From Pseudomonas sp. H3(2019) (GTDB lineage Bacteria; Pseudomonadota; Gammaproteobacteria; Pseudomonadales; Pseudomonadaceae), in the NCBI RefSeq assembly GCF_007713465.1, contig NZ_VMSG01000005.1, forward strand, positions 62,001 to 126,000: a stretch of 64,000 bases of DNA. The letters run 5' to 3'. A program made the position numbers and the translations under genes. Positions 7,887 to 20,100 of the stretch are shown one piece after another; position 1 is the stretch's first letter, and each line of letters opens with the position of its first letter. The notes under the pieces are model-generated. The model was given only the letters and a program-made list of their open reading frames with translations, was not told the origin of the DNA and did not search any database.

Positions 7887-9992
7887 TTAGCCCTGGCTGA
7901 CCAGAGCCTCGACAGGTTCAATAGTATCGTTACGGATCACCGCGCCGAACTCTTGCATCATTTGCTGGATGAACGGATCGCCGTGGATCGAATCCTCAGC
8001 TTCGCGCTGGCGGTCGGCACGTCGACGCGAAGCCGCCTGGGCCGGGGTTTCCTGCTCAGGCTTGATCAGCTCGATGCTCACCGTCAGGGTGCGCTGGTGA
8101 TACTGGTTCAGCGCATCGTTCAGCCGGCGTTGTTGAGTCGCGTTGAACAGCGCGCTGTGGGCCGGGTCCAGGTGCAGCAACCAGTGGTCGCCATCGACGG
8201 CAATCAACGTGCAGTTGGCGGCGATGCTACCGGTCATGCCGGAAATCGGCAATTTCGGGAACAGCTCCAGCCATTGCAATGCCAACCCTGTGGCCGGCAT
8301 CGCGGCCGGTTCAGGTTCGGGGGCCGGAGCAGGCTCTGCGGCGTGCTCACTGGCCAGCTCATCGAGGTAACTATAGGCCGAATCCATGTCCGGCTCGATG
8401 TAGTCCTCGTCCAGCGGCGGCTCGTCATCCAGGTCCATGCCCGGCGTGGCGACGTCGACGTCAGCCACCGACGGCTCGGGAATCGGCGCTGCCGCCCACT
8501 CTGGCGCATCGAGTACAACGCTGTCCGGAGTCGGCGTCGGCATTGGCGTCAGGTCAGGCTGCTCGGCAGTCGTCTCCAGCACCGGCTCGACAGCCGGTTG
8601 CTGCACGACTTCAGGCTCTACCGGATCGTTCCAGGGCAAATCGACGACTTCTTCGACGATGGCCACAGGCTCAGCCACCACCTCGACCACCGGCATAGGC
8701 ACGACCACCGGAGCAACAGGCGCCGGAGCGGGTGCAACGACCTCCGCAACCGGTTGAACCGGCACTGCCGCGACAGGTGCAACGGCAACGGGAGCAGGCG
8801 CGACTGCCGGCGCAACACGCGGTGCGCCAGCCACTGAGTGTGCGGAATCAACTGTGGCCTGGCTGATCCCCACTGGCTTTAGCGGCTGCCTCGGTGCGTC
8901 CGCGGTGTCTGCCGGCCGGAACGCGAGCATTCGCAGCAAGACCATTTCAAAACCACCGCGCGGGTCCGGCGCCAGCGGCAAATCGCGGCGGCCAATCAAG
9001 CCCATCTGGTAATAGAACTGCACATCTTCGGCCGGCAAGGCCTGAGCCAGCGCCAACACCCGGTCGCGGTCGCCATGACCGTTATCGACGCCTTCAGGCA
9101 AGGCCTGGGCAATCGCGACGCGGTGCAGCACGTTAAGAATTTCCGACAGCACACCGTTCCAGTCCGGGCCCTGCTCCGCCAAATGCCGTACCGCTTCGAG
9201 CAACGCCTTGGCGTCACCATCGAGCAGCGCGTGCAGGACGTCGTAGACCTGACCGTGATCGAGCGTGCCGAGCATCGCCCGCACATCGGCCGCCATGACC
9301 TTGCCTTCACCAAAGGCAATGGCCTGGTCGGTGAGGCTCATCGCATCGCGCATCGAACCGTCGGCAGCACGACCCAGCAGCCACAGTGCATCGTCTTCGA
9401 ACGGCACATTCTCGACGCCCAGCACATGGGTCAAATGCTCGACCACACGCTCCGGCGTCATGTTTTTCAGCGAGAACTGCAGGCACCGCGACAGAATCGT
9501 TGCAGGAAGTTTCTGCGGGTCGGTAGTCGCCAGGATGAACTTGACGTAGGGCGGCGGCTCTTCGAGGGTTTTCAACAGCGCATTGAAGGAATGGCTGGAG
9601 AGCATGTGCACTTCGTCGATCAGGTAGACCTTGAAGCGCCCACGGCTCGGCGCGTACTGCACGTTATCGAGCAGTTCACGGGTGTCCTCGACCTTGGTCC
9701 GGCTCGCGGCGTCGATCTCGATCAGGTCGACAAAGCGCCCTTCATCGATTTCACGGCATACCGAGCACTCGCCACACGGTGTCGACGTGATACCTGTCTC
9801 ACAGTTCAGACATTTGGCAATGATCCGCGCGATGGTGGTCTTGCCCACACCCCGGGTGCCGGTAAAAAGATAGGCATGGTGCAGCCGCTGGCTGTCCAAG
9901 GCATTGATCAGAGCCTTGAGCACATGGGTCTGGCCGACCATTTCGCGGAACGAGCGCGGACGCCATTTACGTGCAAGAACCTGATAACTCAT
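7887..9992 (-). CDS. dnaX: DNA polymerase III subunit tau (DnaX)
   Basis: Clamp-loader ATPase of 701 aa that also tethers polymerase cores to DnaB. Walker A GTRGVGKT is at residues 45-52, the zinc module uses C64, C73, C76 and C79, and Walker B is in LIDEVHMLS. Between about residues 385 and 570 lies a proline/alanine/valine-rich, acidic linker with many PV and AP repeats, longer than in E. coli. It is followed by the tau C-terminal domain that contacts the polymerase. I see no A-rich slippery heptamer of the E. coli type, so production of gamma is not predicted. The start at 9992 (MSYQVLARKWRP) matches the family. Confidence 0.96.
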   Translation of the reverse strand: MSYQVLARKWRPRSFREMVGQTHVLKALINALDSQRLHHAYLFTGTRGVGKTTIARIIAKCLNCETGITSTPCGECSVCREIDEGRFVDLIEIDAASRTKVEDTRELLDNVQYAPSRGRFKVYLIDEVHMLSSHSFNALLKTLEEPPPYVKFILATTDPQKLPATILSRCLQFSLKNMTPERVVEHLTHVLGVENVPFEDDALWLLGRAADGSMRDAMSLTDQAIAFGEGKVMAADVRAMLGTLDHGQVYDVLHALLDGDAKALLEAVRHLAEQGPDWNGVLSEILNVLHRVAIAQALPEGVDNGHGDRDRVLALAQALPAEDVQFYYQMGLIGRRDLPLAPDPRGGFEMVLLRMLAFRPADTADAPRQPLKPVGISQATVDSAHSVAGAPRVAPAVAPAPVAVAPVAAVPVQPVAEVVAPAPAPVAPVVVPMPVVEVVAEPVAIVEEVVDLPWNDPVEPEVVQQPAVEPVLETTAEQPDLTPMPTPTPDSVVLDAPEWAAAPIPEPSVADVDVATPGMDLDDEPPLDEDYIEPDMDSAYSYLDELASEHAAEPAPAPEPEPAAMPATGLALQWLELFPKLPISGMTGSIAANCTLIAVDGDHWLLHLDPAHSALFNATQQRRLNDALNQYHQRTLTVSIELIKPEQETPAQAASRRRADRQREAEDSIHGDPFIQQMMQEFGAVIRNDTIEPVEALVSQG

Positions 9993-10220
9993 CGAAAACC
10001 GTCGCAACTGGGAAGCGGAAGCGGGTAATGCTAGCGGAGCAGGGGCAAAATTGCATCCGGTGTGCTCGGCTAATCTGGCTAAGCTGCTCTTTGGGAGCGT
10101 TTAAATTGGCTCCTGGCGGTTTTTTTGCCGGGGAATTTCGGCCGACCCAAGGCATTGGGTACAACGTGATGCTCAGCCTGGCTCAGTGAGCCGGCCCAGG
10201 CCAACCCGCCGTAATCAGCC

Positions 10221-11921
10221 TCAGACCGCCTGGTCCAGTGCCTGCCACCGGGTTGGAGCGACGAAGGCCTCGACCCAACCCGGCACTTCACTGGCCGGCA
10301 TCGGCCGCGCAATGAAATAACCCTGCGCCACCTCGCAGCCCAGGCGCAACAGCAACTCGCCATGCTCGACGCTTTCCAGGCCCTCGGCGATCACCTCTCG
10401 CCCAAACGCCCGGGCAAGACCGATCACCGCGGTGGTCAACGCCAGATCATCGCGATCATGCAGTATGTCGCGCACAAATGACTTATTGATCTTGATGGTT
10501 TGCGTGTGCAGGCGCTTGAGATAGCTCAGCGACGAATAACCCGTGCCAAAATCCCCCAGAGAAAACCTCACGCCCAGCGCCTGACAGGCCTGCAGGCAGG
10601 TGCTGACGTGCTGAATATTCTCGATCGCCACCGACTCGACAATCTCCAGATCAAGCAGCTGGGGCGCAACCCAGGCGTGCCGTTCGAGCACGGTCTTGAG
10701 CCGATCAAAAAAGTCCGCCCGCTGAAAATGCCGGGCGGCGATGTTGACGCTGACCGGCCAGCGTTGACCGTTCTTTTGCCATCGCGACAACTGCGCGAGA
10801 ACCTGCTCCATCACCCACTCGCCAATATCGACGATCAGGTCCGTCTCCTCGACAAGCGGCAGAAACTCCCTGGGCGGCACCAGGCCATCCTGCGGGTGCT
10901 CCCAGCGCAGCAACGCCTCGAAACCAACCACCGAACCGCAGCGCATATTGACCTTGGGCTGAAAATGCAGGCGCAGCTCATCGTTGAGCAAGGCCTGACG
11001 CACCCGCGCAACCGTCTGGTGAGTCGCCTTGACCTCTTGGTCGCGCACTACATCAAACAGGTGAAAACGGTTACGTCCGCCCTGCTTGGCCACGTACATT
11101 GCCTGATCGGCGTGGCGCAGCAGGGTTTCCGCATCTTCGCTGTCATCCGGGAACAGAGTGACGCCGATGCTGGCAAACACATTGATGTCCTTGCCCAGAA
11201 TCGAATACGGCGCAGAGATCGTCCCCAGCACACGATGCAGCGCCGCGCGCAATTCCGGCATATCGCGCACAAACCGCAAGATCAGCACGAACTCATCCCC
11301 GGCCAGCCGCGCCACCACGTCCTCGCCGCGAACGATGGTGCGCAGACGCTTGGCCACTTCGACCAGCAACAAGTCGCCGCTGGCGTGACCATAGCCGTCA
11401 TTGACCGCCTTGAAGCCGTCGAGGTCAAGCATGCATACCGCCAACGGCACGTTCTCGACGCGGGAATAATCCAGGGCCTGCTCGAGCAAATCGGAGAGAT
11501 ACGCCCGATTGGGCAGGCCGGTCAGGACGTCATGGCCGACCCGCCATTGCAATGAGTGCAGCAACTGACGCTTTTCACTGATATCGAAGCAAATCGACAG
11601 ATACCGATGAACCCGTCCGGTCGACTCGTCCAGCACCGGCACCATGGTGCTGTCGACCCAGTACAGACTACCGTCCTTGGCACGGTTGCAGATTTCGCCC
11701 TTCCAGACTTTGCCCAAGGCAACCGTGCGCCACATCGTTGTGAAGAAATCGTCAGGATGCAGACCTGAATTGAGGATGCGATGGTTGGCCCCCAACAACT
11801 CCTCGCGACTGTAGCCAGACACCGCGCAAAACAAATCGTTGACGTAAGTAATGCGCCCCGCCAAGTCGGTCTCGGAGAAAATGGCGGCTGCATCTACGGC
11901 CCTGCGGTACTTCTCATCCAT
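10221..11921 (-). CDS. PAS-GGDEF-EAL protein with altered EAL active site
   Basis: Predicted cyclic-di-GMP enzyme or sensor of 566 aa without transmembrane helices. A PAS domain (about 8-115) precedes a GGDEF domain (about 130-290) with motif AGDEF (207-211) and an intact inhibitory site RGED (198-201). An EAL domain follows (about 305-560), with EALLR at 335-339. The metal-site motif normally DDFGTG reads GDFGTG (Gly456), and the usual KIDKSF reads KINKSF (Asn479). Both positions are catalytic acids in characterised EAL phosphodiesterases, so phosphodiesterase activity may be reduced or lost. The diguanylate cyclase half looks competent because AGDEF is tolerated. It is monocistronic on the minus strand, upstream of dnaX. 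Confidence 0.9.
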   Translation of the reverse strand: MDEKYRRAVDAAAIFSETDLAGRITYVNDLFCAVSGYSREELLGANHRILNSGLHPDDFFTTMWRTVALGKVWKGEICNRAKDGSLYWVDSTMVPVLDESTGRVHRYLSICFDISEKRQLLHSLQWRVGHDVLTGLPNRAYLSDLLEQALDYSRVENVPLAVCMLDLDGFKAVNDGYGHASGDLLLVEVAKRLRTIVRGEDVVARLAGDEFVLILRFVRDMPELRAALHRVLGTISAPYSILGKDINVFASIGVTLFPDDSEDAETLLRHADQAMYVAKQGGRNRFHLFDVVRDQEVKATHQTVARVRQALLNDELRLHFQPKVNMRCGSVVGFEALLRWEHPQDGLVPPREFLPLVEETDLIVDIGEWVMEQVLAQLSRWQKNGQRWPVSVNIAARHFQRADFFDRLKTVLERHAWVAPQLLDLEIVESVAIENIQHVSTCLQACQALGVRFSLGDFGTGYSSLSYLKRLHTQTIKINKSFVRDILHDRDDLALTTAVIGLARAFGREVIAEGLESVEHGELLLRLGCEVAQGYFIARPMPASEVPGWVEAFVAPTRWQALDQAV

Positions 11922-12411
11922 GAGTCCGGCTCACTGTGGCTAGCGGTTGTACCGCTCGACCAGCGCACAACGCCCGGAAGAGATGTTTTGAAAGATCCGA
12001 CACTGCGCAGAGGATCGCAGCGCGTGATGCTGCCTGGGCAACATCCTTGCAATTGAACGGGCCGGCAAATTCAGATGCACGTTAAAACTCCATGAACAGC
12101 ATTTGATGGCGACCGAACAGACGAAGATCAACTAGGCTCAGAGGCCTCGTACAGGCACGTCAAAAACATCGACTCTGGTAATATTGAAACGGCATTTCGC
12201 GTCGTCGGAGGTGTCTCTGCACACCCTACGAGGTAACGCAATGCTGGCTTTCTCACATTGCCTGGACTTATGAAGCCAGGTCACCGAATGCCTGTACGAA
12301 ACGGGGATTCTACGAAATACATCACATTTTGCAAAGCAAGGTGATGGATCATGCAGTTGCCTAATGCAAAAATCTATCGTTAAGTTCTTGATTCTAAATG
12401 GGAATTGAGCG
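11922..12411. other. 490-bp gene-free region before the XRE regulator
   Basis: It carries the upstream region of the PAS-GGDEF-EAL gene (left part) and of the XRE gene (right part). Composition is noticeably more AT-rich than the surroundings from about 12100 to 12410. I see no open frame with family features, no clear terminator and no confident promoter. Confidence 0.5.
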
Positions 12412-12726
12412 ATGCAAATTTCAAGTTTGGGTCCAGCCATAAGGCGCTATCGCAAGGTGGCGGGGCTTACTCAGGCTGAACTCGGCGAAAAAACCGGTTT
12501 TGACCCCAAAACCATCAGCCGCTTCGAAACCGGCACCTATACACCCAGCGTGGAAGCCCTGTTCATGCTTGCCGATGTGCTGGGAGTGAAGCTCAAAGCG
12601 TTTTTTGCCGATCTTGGCGACGAAGACGAACAGCGAGCGTATTTGTTCGGTGTCATACACAAAGCCACCCCGAAGGATCTGGGAAAGCTGATCGCGGCGG
12701 TAGACCAGGCCTTGTCCAAGCCTTAG
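12412..12726 (+). CDS. Small XRE-family helix-turn-helix regulator
   Basis: Protein of 104 aa with a classic Cro/C1-type helix-turn-helix at about residues 8-62: IRRYRKVAGLTQAELGEKTG, then DPKTISRFETGTYTPS. The tail of about 40 aa (DLGDEDEQRAYLFGVIHK) has no recognisable ligand domain. It could be a stand-alone regulator or an antitoxin-like repressor, but no toxin partner is adjacent. The ATG at 12412 has a plausible purine-rich site (GGGAATTGAG). A strong terminator follows directly, so it is monocistronic. It has an AT-richer upstream region than its neighbours. Confidence 0.85.
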   Translation: MQISSLGPAIRRYRKVAGLTQAELGEKTGFDPKTISRFETGTYTPSVEALFMLADVLGVKLKAFFADLGDEDEQRAYLFGVIHKATPKDLGKLIAAVDQALSKP

Positions 12727-12738
12727 AGCCAAAAACAA

Positions 12739-12785
12739 AAAAGAGCAGGCATGTGCATTGGATTGATACACCTGCCTGCTCTTTT
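12739..12785 (+). terminator. Intrinsic terminator of the XRE gene
   Basis: AAGAGCAGGCA (12741-12751) pairs with TGCCTGCT plus CTT (12773-12783), and T residues follow. The stem is also usable on the opposite strand. Confidence 0.85.
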
Positions 12786-12862
12786 GCTATCGACTACTGA
12801 CAGAAACTGACAGACCGACCGTTTAGGCTTGAGCCATCAACGCCAACGACATCGGAGTCGCC

Positions 12863-13231
12863 ATGAACGCCCAACATTACCTGCTGCTGTACGTCGACAG
12901 CCCCGCCACCAGCGCCAACTTCTACAGCCGCCTGCTCGACAAACCACCGGTTGAACTGCAACCGACCTTCGCGCTGTTCATTCTCGATTCAGGCGTAAAG
13001 CTTGGGCTATGGTCCAGGCACACCGTGGAACCTGCGGCCGAAGCGGCGGGCGGTGGCGGCGAGCTGGGATTCTCGGTGGCCGACAAACAGGCGGTTGACA
13101 CGCTGTACGCCGCATGGACCGCACAAGGGCTGCGCATCGCCCAAAAGCCGATTGAACTGGATTTCGGCTACACCTTCGTGGCGCTCGATCCTGACGGGCA
13201 TCGGTTGCGGGTGTTTGCGCTTTCGGAATGA
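12863..13231 (+). CDS. VOC-family (glyoxalase/dioxygenase fold) protein
   Basis: Protein of 122 aa with the paired beta-alpha-beta-beta-beta modules of the vicinal oxygen chelate superfamily. It starts MNAQHYLLLYVDSPATSANFYSRLL, the usual first module with the FY helix, and ends with DFGYTFVALDPDGHRLRVFAL, the usual last strand (DPDGHRLRV). Members include PhnB-like proteins, bleomycin-resistance proteins and glyoxalases. No substrate can be assigned. It stands alone between a terminator and the convergent ffs gene. Confidence 0.85.
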   Translation: MNAQHYLLLYVDSPATSANFYSRLLDKPPVELQPTFALFILDSGVKLGLWSRHTVEPAAEAAGGGGELGFSVADKQAVDTLYAAWTAQGLRIAQKPIELDFGYTFVALDPDGHRLRVFALSE

Positions 13232-13346
13232 CGGCGAGGTTATTTTTGACGAAGCAAGGCATCGATCAGGAAAGATCAACGAGATAAAAATTCTGGATTT
13301 TTCTGAGGAGATACAAGCCTTGCGAATGAAGGCTTGGCGTTAAGGT

Positions 13347-13456
13347 GGCGACCCCACCAGCCACACCCCGGCACACAATGTTCCCGCTGTGGCTGCTTCC
13401 TTCCGGATCTGACCAGGTTCACGGGTAATCGTTGCGGGGGGACCGATGGGGTCACC
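13347..13456 (-). ncRNA. ffs: 4.5S RNA of the signal recognition particle
   Basis: Read on the minus strand, the segment contains the universal SRP apical domain, ACCAGGTCAG at the 5' side then GGAAGGAAGCAGCC, and the helix-closing GTGCCGGG. The ends pair over nine bases (13448-13456 with 13347-13355), giving a hairpin of about 110 nt like E. coli 4.5S RNA. It binds Ffh and targets membrane proteins to FtsY. The exact ends are inferred from the terminal helix. Confidence 0.95.
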
Positions 13457-13488
13457 ATAACGACGCTCACCTGACGGCGAGCCGCGCC

Positions 13489-13516
13489 ATTGTACCTATC
13501 TGAGACGAAGTTACAA
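13489..13516 (-). promoter_or_regulatory. Candidate ffs promoter
   Basis: On the minus strand a -10 TACAAT (13489-13494) and a -35 TTGTAA (13511-13516) are separated by 16 bp. This would start transcription roughly 25 nt before the mature 4.5S RNA, consistent with the RNase P-processed leader known for this RNA. Confidence 0.5.
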
Positions 13517-13572
13517 CCGTTCGCGCAGATTAAAAAATATGAACCGGGTCAAGGACATGCGTTGGCCCTTGA

Positions 13573-13637
13573 AAGATCGCGGCCTGCGGCAGCGCCTACC
13601 GGTAAATGCCGATTCCGGAGCTGCCCAGACTGCGATC

Positions 13638-13640
<3 letters not shown>
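13573..13640. repeat. REP-like inverted pair abutting the ligA stop
   Basis: Arm 13573-13600 (AGATCGCGGCCTGCGGCAGC core) and arm 13617-13640 (GGAGCTGCCCAGACTGCGAT core) are imperfect reverse complements. The right arm reaches into the ligA stop codon (13638-13640). Confidence 0.7.
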
Positions 13641-16036
<2,396 letters not shown>

Positions 16037-16085
16037 AATCTATTTTGCTGGTCGTCCCGCGTCCGGCGCGAGAACAACCGATGAA

Positions 16086-16934
16086 TCAGCGCTTCTGGGT
16101 CAGGGCGCGGCGCTCGAACTCGACGATCCGCTGACGGTAGTGCTCGATGGTCTGAGCCGTCAGCACGCTGCGCTGATCGTCTTTCAGTTCGCCGTTGAGC
16201 TCCTGAGACAGCTTGCGGGCAGCCGCGACCATCACGTCGAAAGCCTGTTTCGGATGGCGCGGGCCTGGCAAGCCGAGGAAGAAACTGACAGCCGGGGTGC
16301 TGAACAGATCGATATCGTCCAGATCGAACACGCCAGGCTTGACCGCATTGGCCATGGAGAACAGCACTTCACCGTTGCCGGCCATGCTTTCGTGACGATG
16401 GAAGATATCCATCTCGCCAAAGCGCAGACCGCTTTCCAGTATGTTCTGCAACAGGGCCGGGCCCTTGAAACCGCCCGGGTCACGGCAGATCACGCTGATG
16501 ACCAGCACTTCTTCCGCCTGCGGCTGCTCTTTATTGGCTGCTGCGCTCGGCGATTTGGTTTCGTCCGGGAAATCATCACGGCTGCTGAAGCTCGGGCCGC
16601 CATCCAGGTCCAGATTCAAATTCAGGTCGCCCTGGGATGGCTCGCCACCCCGCTTGCCGCGCTTGGAGCCCGATTCACGCGGCTCACGGGCAGACATGCT
16701 CACCGACGGCAAGTCATGCTCGTCGAGTTGCGGTTCTTTATGGGTATCCAGCACGCGTGGCGGGCCCAACAGTTCGGCACCGCCGTCCTCGTCCGGCAGG
16801 TTGGACAGGCTTCGGTCCAGGCGAAATTTCAGCTTGCCCTTGCCGCCGCGCATGCGCCGCCAGCCATCAAAAAGAATACCGGCAATGACAATAATGCCGA
16901 TGACGATCAGCCACTCGCGCAGACCGATTTCCAT
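16086..16934 (-). CDS. zipA: Cell division protein ZipA
   Basis: Inner-membrane FtsZ anchor of 282 aa. It has the N-out ZipA layout: one N-terminal transmembrane helix ([19 protein letters not shown], 7-25), a basic stretch (RRMRGGKGK), a variable charged linker (about 35-140) and the C-terminal FtsZ-binding domain (about 145-275, starting [20 protein letters not shown]). It lies between smc and ligA, a gene order common in Pseudomonas, and follows smc by 256 bp. Confidence 0.95.
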   Translation of the reverse strand: MEIGLREWLIVIGIIVIAGILFDGWRRMRGGKGKLKFRLDRSLSNLPDEDGGAELLGPPRVLDTHKEPQLDEHDLPSVSMSAREPRESGSKRGKRGGEPSQGDLNLNLDLDGGPSFSSRDDFPDETKSPSAAANKEQPQAEEVLVISVICRDPGGFKGPALLQNILESGLRFGEMDIFHRHESMAGNGEVLFSMANAVKPGVFDLDDIDLFSTPAVSFFLGLPGPRHPKQAFDVMVAAARKLSQELNGELKDDQRSVLTAQTIEHYRQRIVEFERRALTQKR

Positions 16935-17190
16935 GTAATCCCGTGCCTCTATAAAAAATGCTGGAAAATAAGGGGTTTACAAGCTGCAAACCGCTTTAAA
17001 ACGTGGCGCCAACTCTATGTTCTGAATGGCGTTTTGCCCACGCATACGAAAAATTGACATTAAACTAGCACGACCAAAGATAACTTTACACCGTCAGTCA
17101 CAATGGCTTCAGCCATTATGTCGATTAGCCAGCATTCTCTGCGGGTAAAAATCCCTGATTCCCGCAAATATCTGGCCTACGCGCCATGAC

Positions 17191-20100
17191 TCAGGCGTCC
17201 ACCATCGCCATCGCCTCCTCGACATCCACGGCTACCAGACGCGAACAACCGGGCTCGTGCATCGTGACCCCCATCAATTGGTCGGCCATTTCCATGGCGA
17301 TCTTGTTGTGGGTGATATAGATGAACTGCACCGTTTGTGACATCTCTTTCACCAATCGGGCATAGCGTCCAACGTTAGCGTCATCCAGCGGTGCGTCAAC
17401 TTCGTCGAGCATGCAAAACGGTGCCGGGTTGAGCTTGAAGATCGCAAAAACCAGCGCCAATGCCGTCAGGGCTTTTTCACCGCCGGACAGCAAATGGATG
17501 GTGCTGTTCTTCTTCCCGGGCGGACGCGCCATGATCGTTACCCCTGTATCGAGTAGATCTTCGCCCGTCAGTTCCAAATAAGCGCTGCCCCCACCGAAAA
17601 CTTTTGGAAAAAGCGCCTGCAATCCACCGTTAATCTGATCAAAGGTATCTTTGAAGCGATTGCGGGTTTCCTTGTCGATCTTGCGAATGACGTTTTCCAG
17701 GGTGTCGAGCGCTTCCACCAGGTCAGCGTCCTGAGCATCCAGATAACGCTTGCGCTCGGACTGCTGCTGGTACTCATCGATGGCCGCGAGGTTGATCGCA
17801 CCCAGTCGCTGAATTCGCGCGGCAATGCGCTCGAGTTCTTCTTCGGCTGCTTTTTCGTTCGCTTCAGCCACCAGGGTGGCGAGCACCCCGTGCAGGTCAT
17901 AGCCGTCTTCGAGCAATTGATCCTGCAAGGCTTTACGGCGCACGGTCAGGGCCTGCCATTCCATGCGCTGCTGTTCAAGTTGACCACGGATCAGCTGCGA
18001 TTGCTGCTCGGCCTGGCTGCGGCGCTTCTCGGCATCTCGCAATTCACGGTCGGCATCTTCCAGGACGATCTGCGCGGTTCTGAGTTCTTCGTCGACGCTC
18101 ATGCGCTTGTCGAGCAACTCTTCAAGCTTGAGCCGCAACTCTTCCAGCGGCGCTTCGCCCTCCTCCAGATTAAGGCTGAGCTGCTCGCGCTTTTCAGTCA
18201 GGCGCTCGGACTGCAACTCCAGCCGCTCCAGTGCCTGACGGGTTGAATCGTGTTGCGCCTTGAGCGAGCCCAGACGCACCGCCAATTGGTGCGCGTGGTC
18301 TTTATGCTGACGGGCCTCCTGCCGCACCCGATCCAGGCGTTCGCGCAAGCTGTCGCGCTGAGCCAGCAGCAACTCGCGCTGTTCGGTGTCGATTGCCATG
18401 CTGTCGAGGGCTTCCTGCAATTGCAGGCGCGACTCGCCAATCTGCTCATGCTCCAGCGCGCGTTGCTCCGCCAATTCACCGAGCTCTTCGTCGAGCCGCT
18501 TACGGCGTAACGTCAGCTGCTCGGCCTTGGCTTTACCGGCCGACAGTTGAGCTTTCAATTCGCCTTGCTGGCGCGCTTCGTCTTGCAGCAAACGGCGCAG
18601 GTGTTCGCGGCCATTCTCTTGCTGACGCTGCTGGGCGCGCAGGTTTTGCAGGGTGGTTTCCAGTGTCTCGACGGTGGCTTCGCGCTCTTCGCGCTCAAGC
18701 CCCAGACGCTGGATTTCCTGCCCGCGCGCCAACATGCCGCTCTCGGCCTCACTGGCGCGGCGCACCCGCAAAAAGTGCCGACCAACCCAGTAGCCATCAC
18801 GGCTGATCAGGCTTTCGCCGACCGACAATTGACCACGCAGCGACAGCGCCTGTTCAAGACTGTCCACCGGTTTGACCTGCCCCAGCCACGGCGACAGATC
18901 GATCTGCGCCTCAACCTTGTCGAGCAGACTGCCGGGGATCCGCACACCGTCGCTGGCCGGGCTGAGCAAGCGCAGATCGCCCCGGGCAAAGCCGGACAGA
19001 TCGAAGCCCGCAAAGTCATCGACCAGCACTGCTTGCAGGTCGGCACCGAGCACGGTTTCCACCGCCAGCTCCCAACCCGCTTCAACTTTCAAGCCTTCAG
19101 CCAGACGCGGACGCTCGGCCAAATGCTGTTCGCGCAACCACTCGGCGGCGCCGGTGCCCGGATCGAGCGCCGCTTGCTGCAACGCCTCCAGCGAGGCCAG
19201 GCGCCCGTTGAGCCGTTGCAAGTCACCCTGCGCCTGCTGCTGGTTTTGCAGGGCCAGTTGCAGTTCCTGACGCAACTGCTCAAGCCGCTCGACCTGCGCG
19301 TCTTCGCTGGCCTGCAAATCTTCGAGGGTCGCTTCACTGGCGGCGAGTTGTTCACTCAGATCGAGAATCGCTGCGTCTTCCGGGGCTGCCGACAGCAGGT
19401 CGCGCTCTTCGGCCAAGCGACGCTGGCGCTCGGCCAGGCGTTCCATGCTGGTTTCCAGCTGCTGGATGCGCGACTGCTGGACTTCGGCCTGACGCCGTGG
19501 CTCGGCCGAGCGCAGGTTGAAACTGTCCCACTGCTCCTGCCAGCCGTGCATGGTGGTTTCGGATTCTTCCAGCGCGGCGGCGGCCTCTTCAGCGGCGGCG
19601 CTGGTGACCTCCTGCTCGGGCGTGAGCAGGTCCAGCTCTTCGCCGAGGGTCGCCAGCAAGGTGCGGTCGTGACCCAGGTGCGACTCGGTTTCCAGGCGCG
19701 AACGCTCGGCTTCCTTGAGGTCGTCCTGCAACTGACGCAAACGCTGCTGACCGTGCTGGATGCTTTGCTCGACCCGGGCGATGTCGCCGCCGACCGAATA
19801 GAAACGTCCCTGCACCAGATTGAAGCGCTCAGACAGCTCGTGATGACCGTCGCGCAGCCGTTCGATGCTCGCATCGGCATTGCGCTGTTCAGCGACCAGG
19901 GCTTCGAAACTGATTTCCTGGTTGCCAATGATTGCTTCGCGCTGGCCAACCTGTTCGTTCAGTGCCTGCCAGCGTAGCGCCGACAGTTGAGCCTTGAGCT
20001 GACGCTCTTCGGCTTTGTATTCCTGATACTTCTCGGCCGCCTGGGCCTGACGATGCAGGCGTTCGAGCTGACGTTCCAGCTCATCACGCAGATCGGTCAG

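Noticed and set aside
8430..8800. Repeat-like PV/AP-rich stretch as a possible minisatellite
   Set aside because: It is a degenerate low-complexity linker inside dnaX with no constant period.
7695..8837. Long plus-strand open frame opposite dnaX (380 aa), and other long antisense frames such as those opposite ccoI, smc, rlmKL and ppsA
   Set aside because: They lie wholly opposite well-supported genes, are rich in Arg, His and Gly as expected from high-GC shadow frames, and show no domain or ribosome site.
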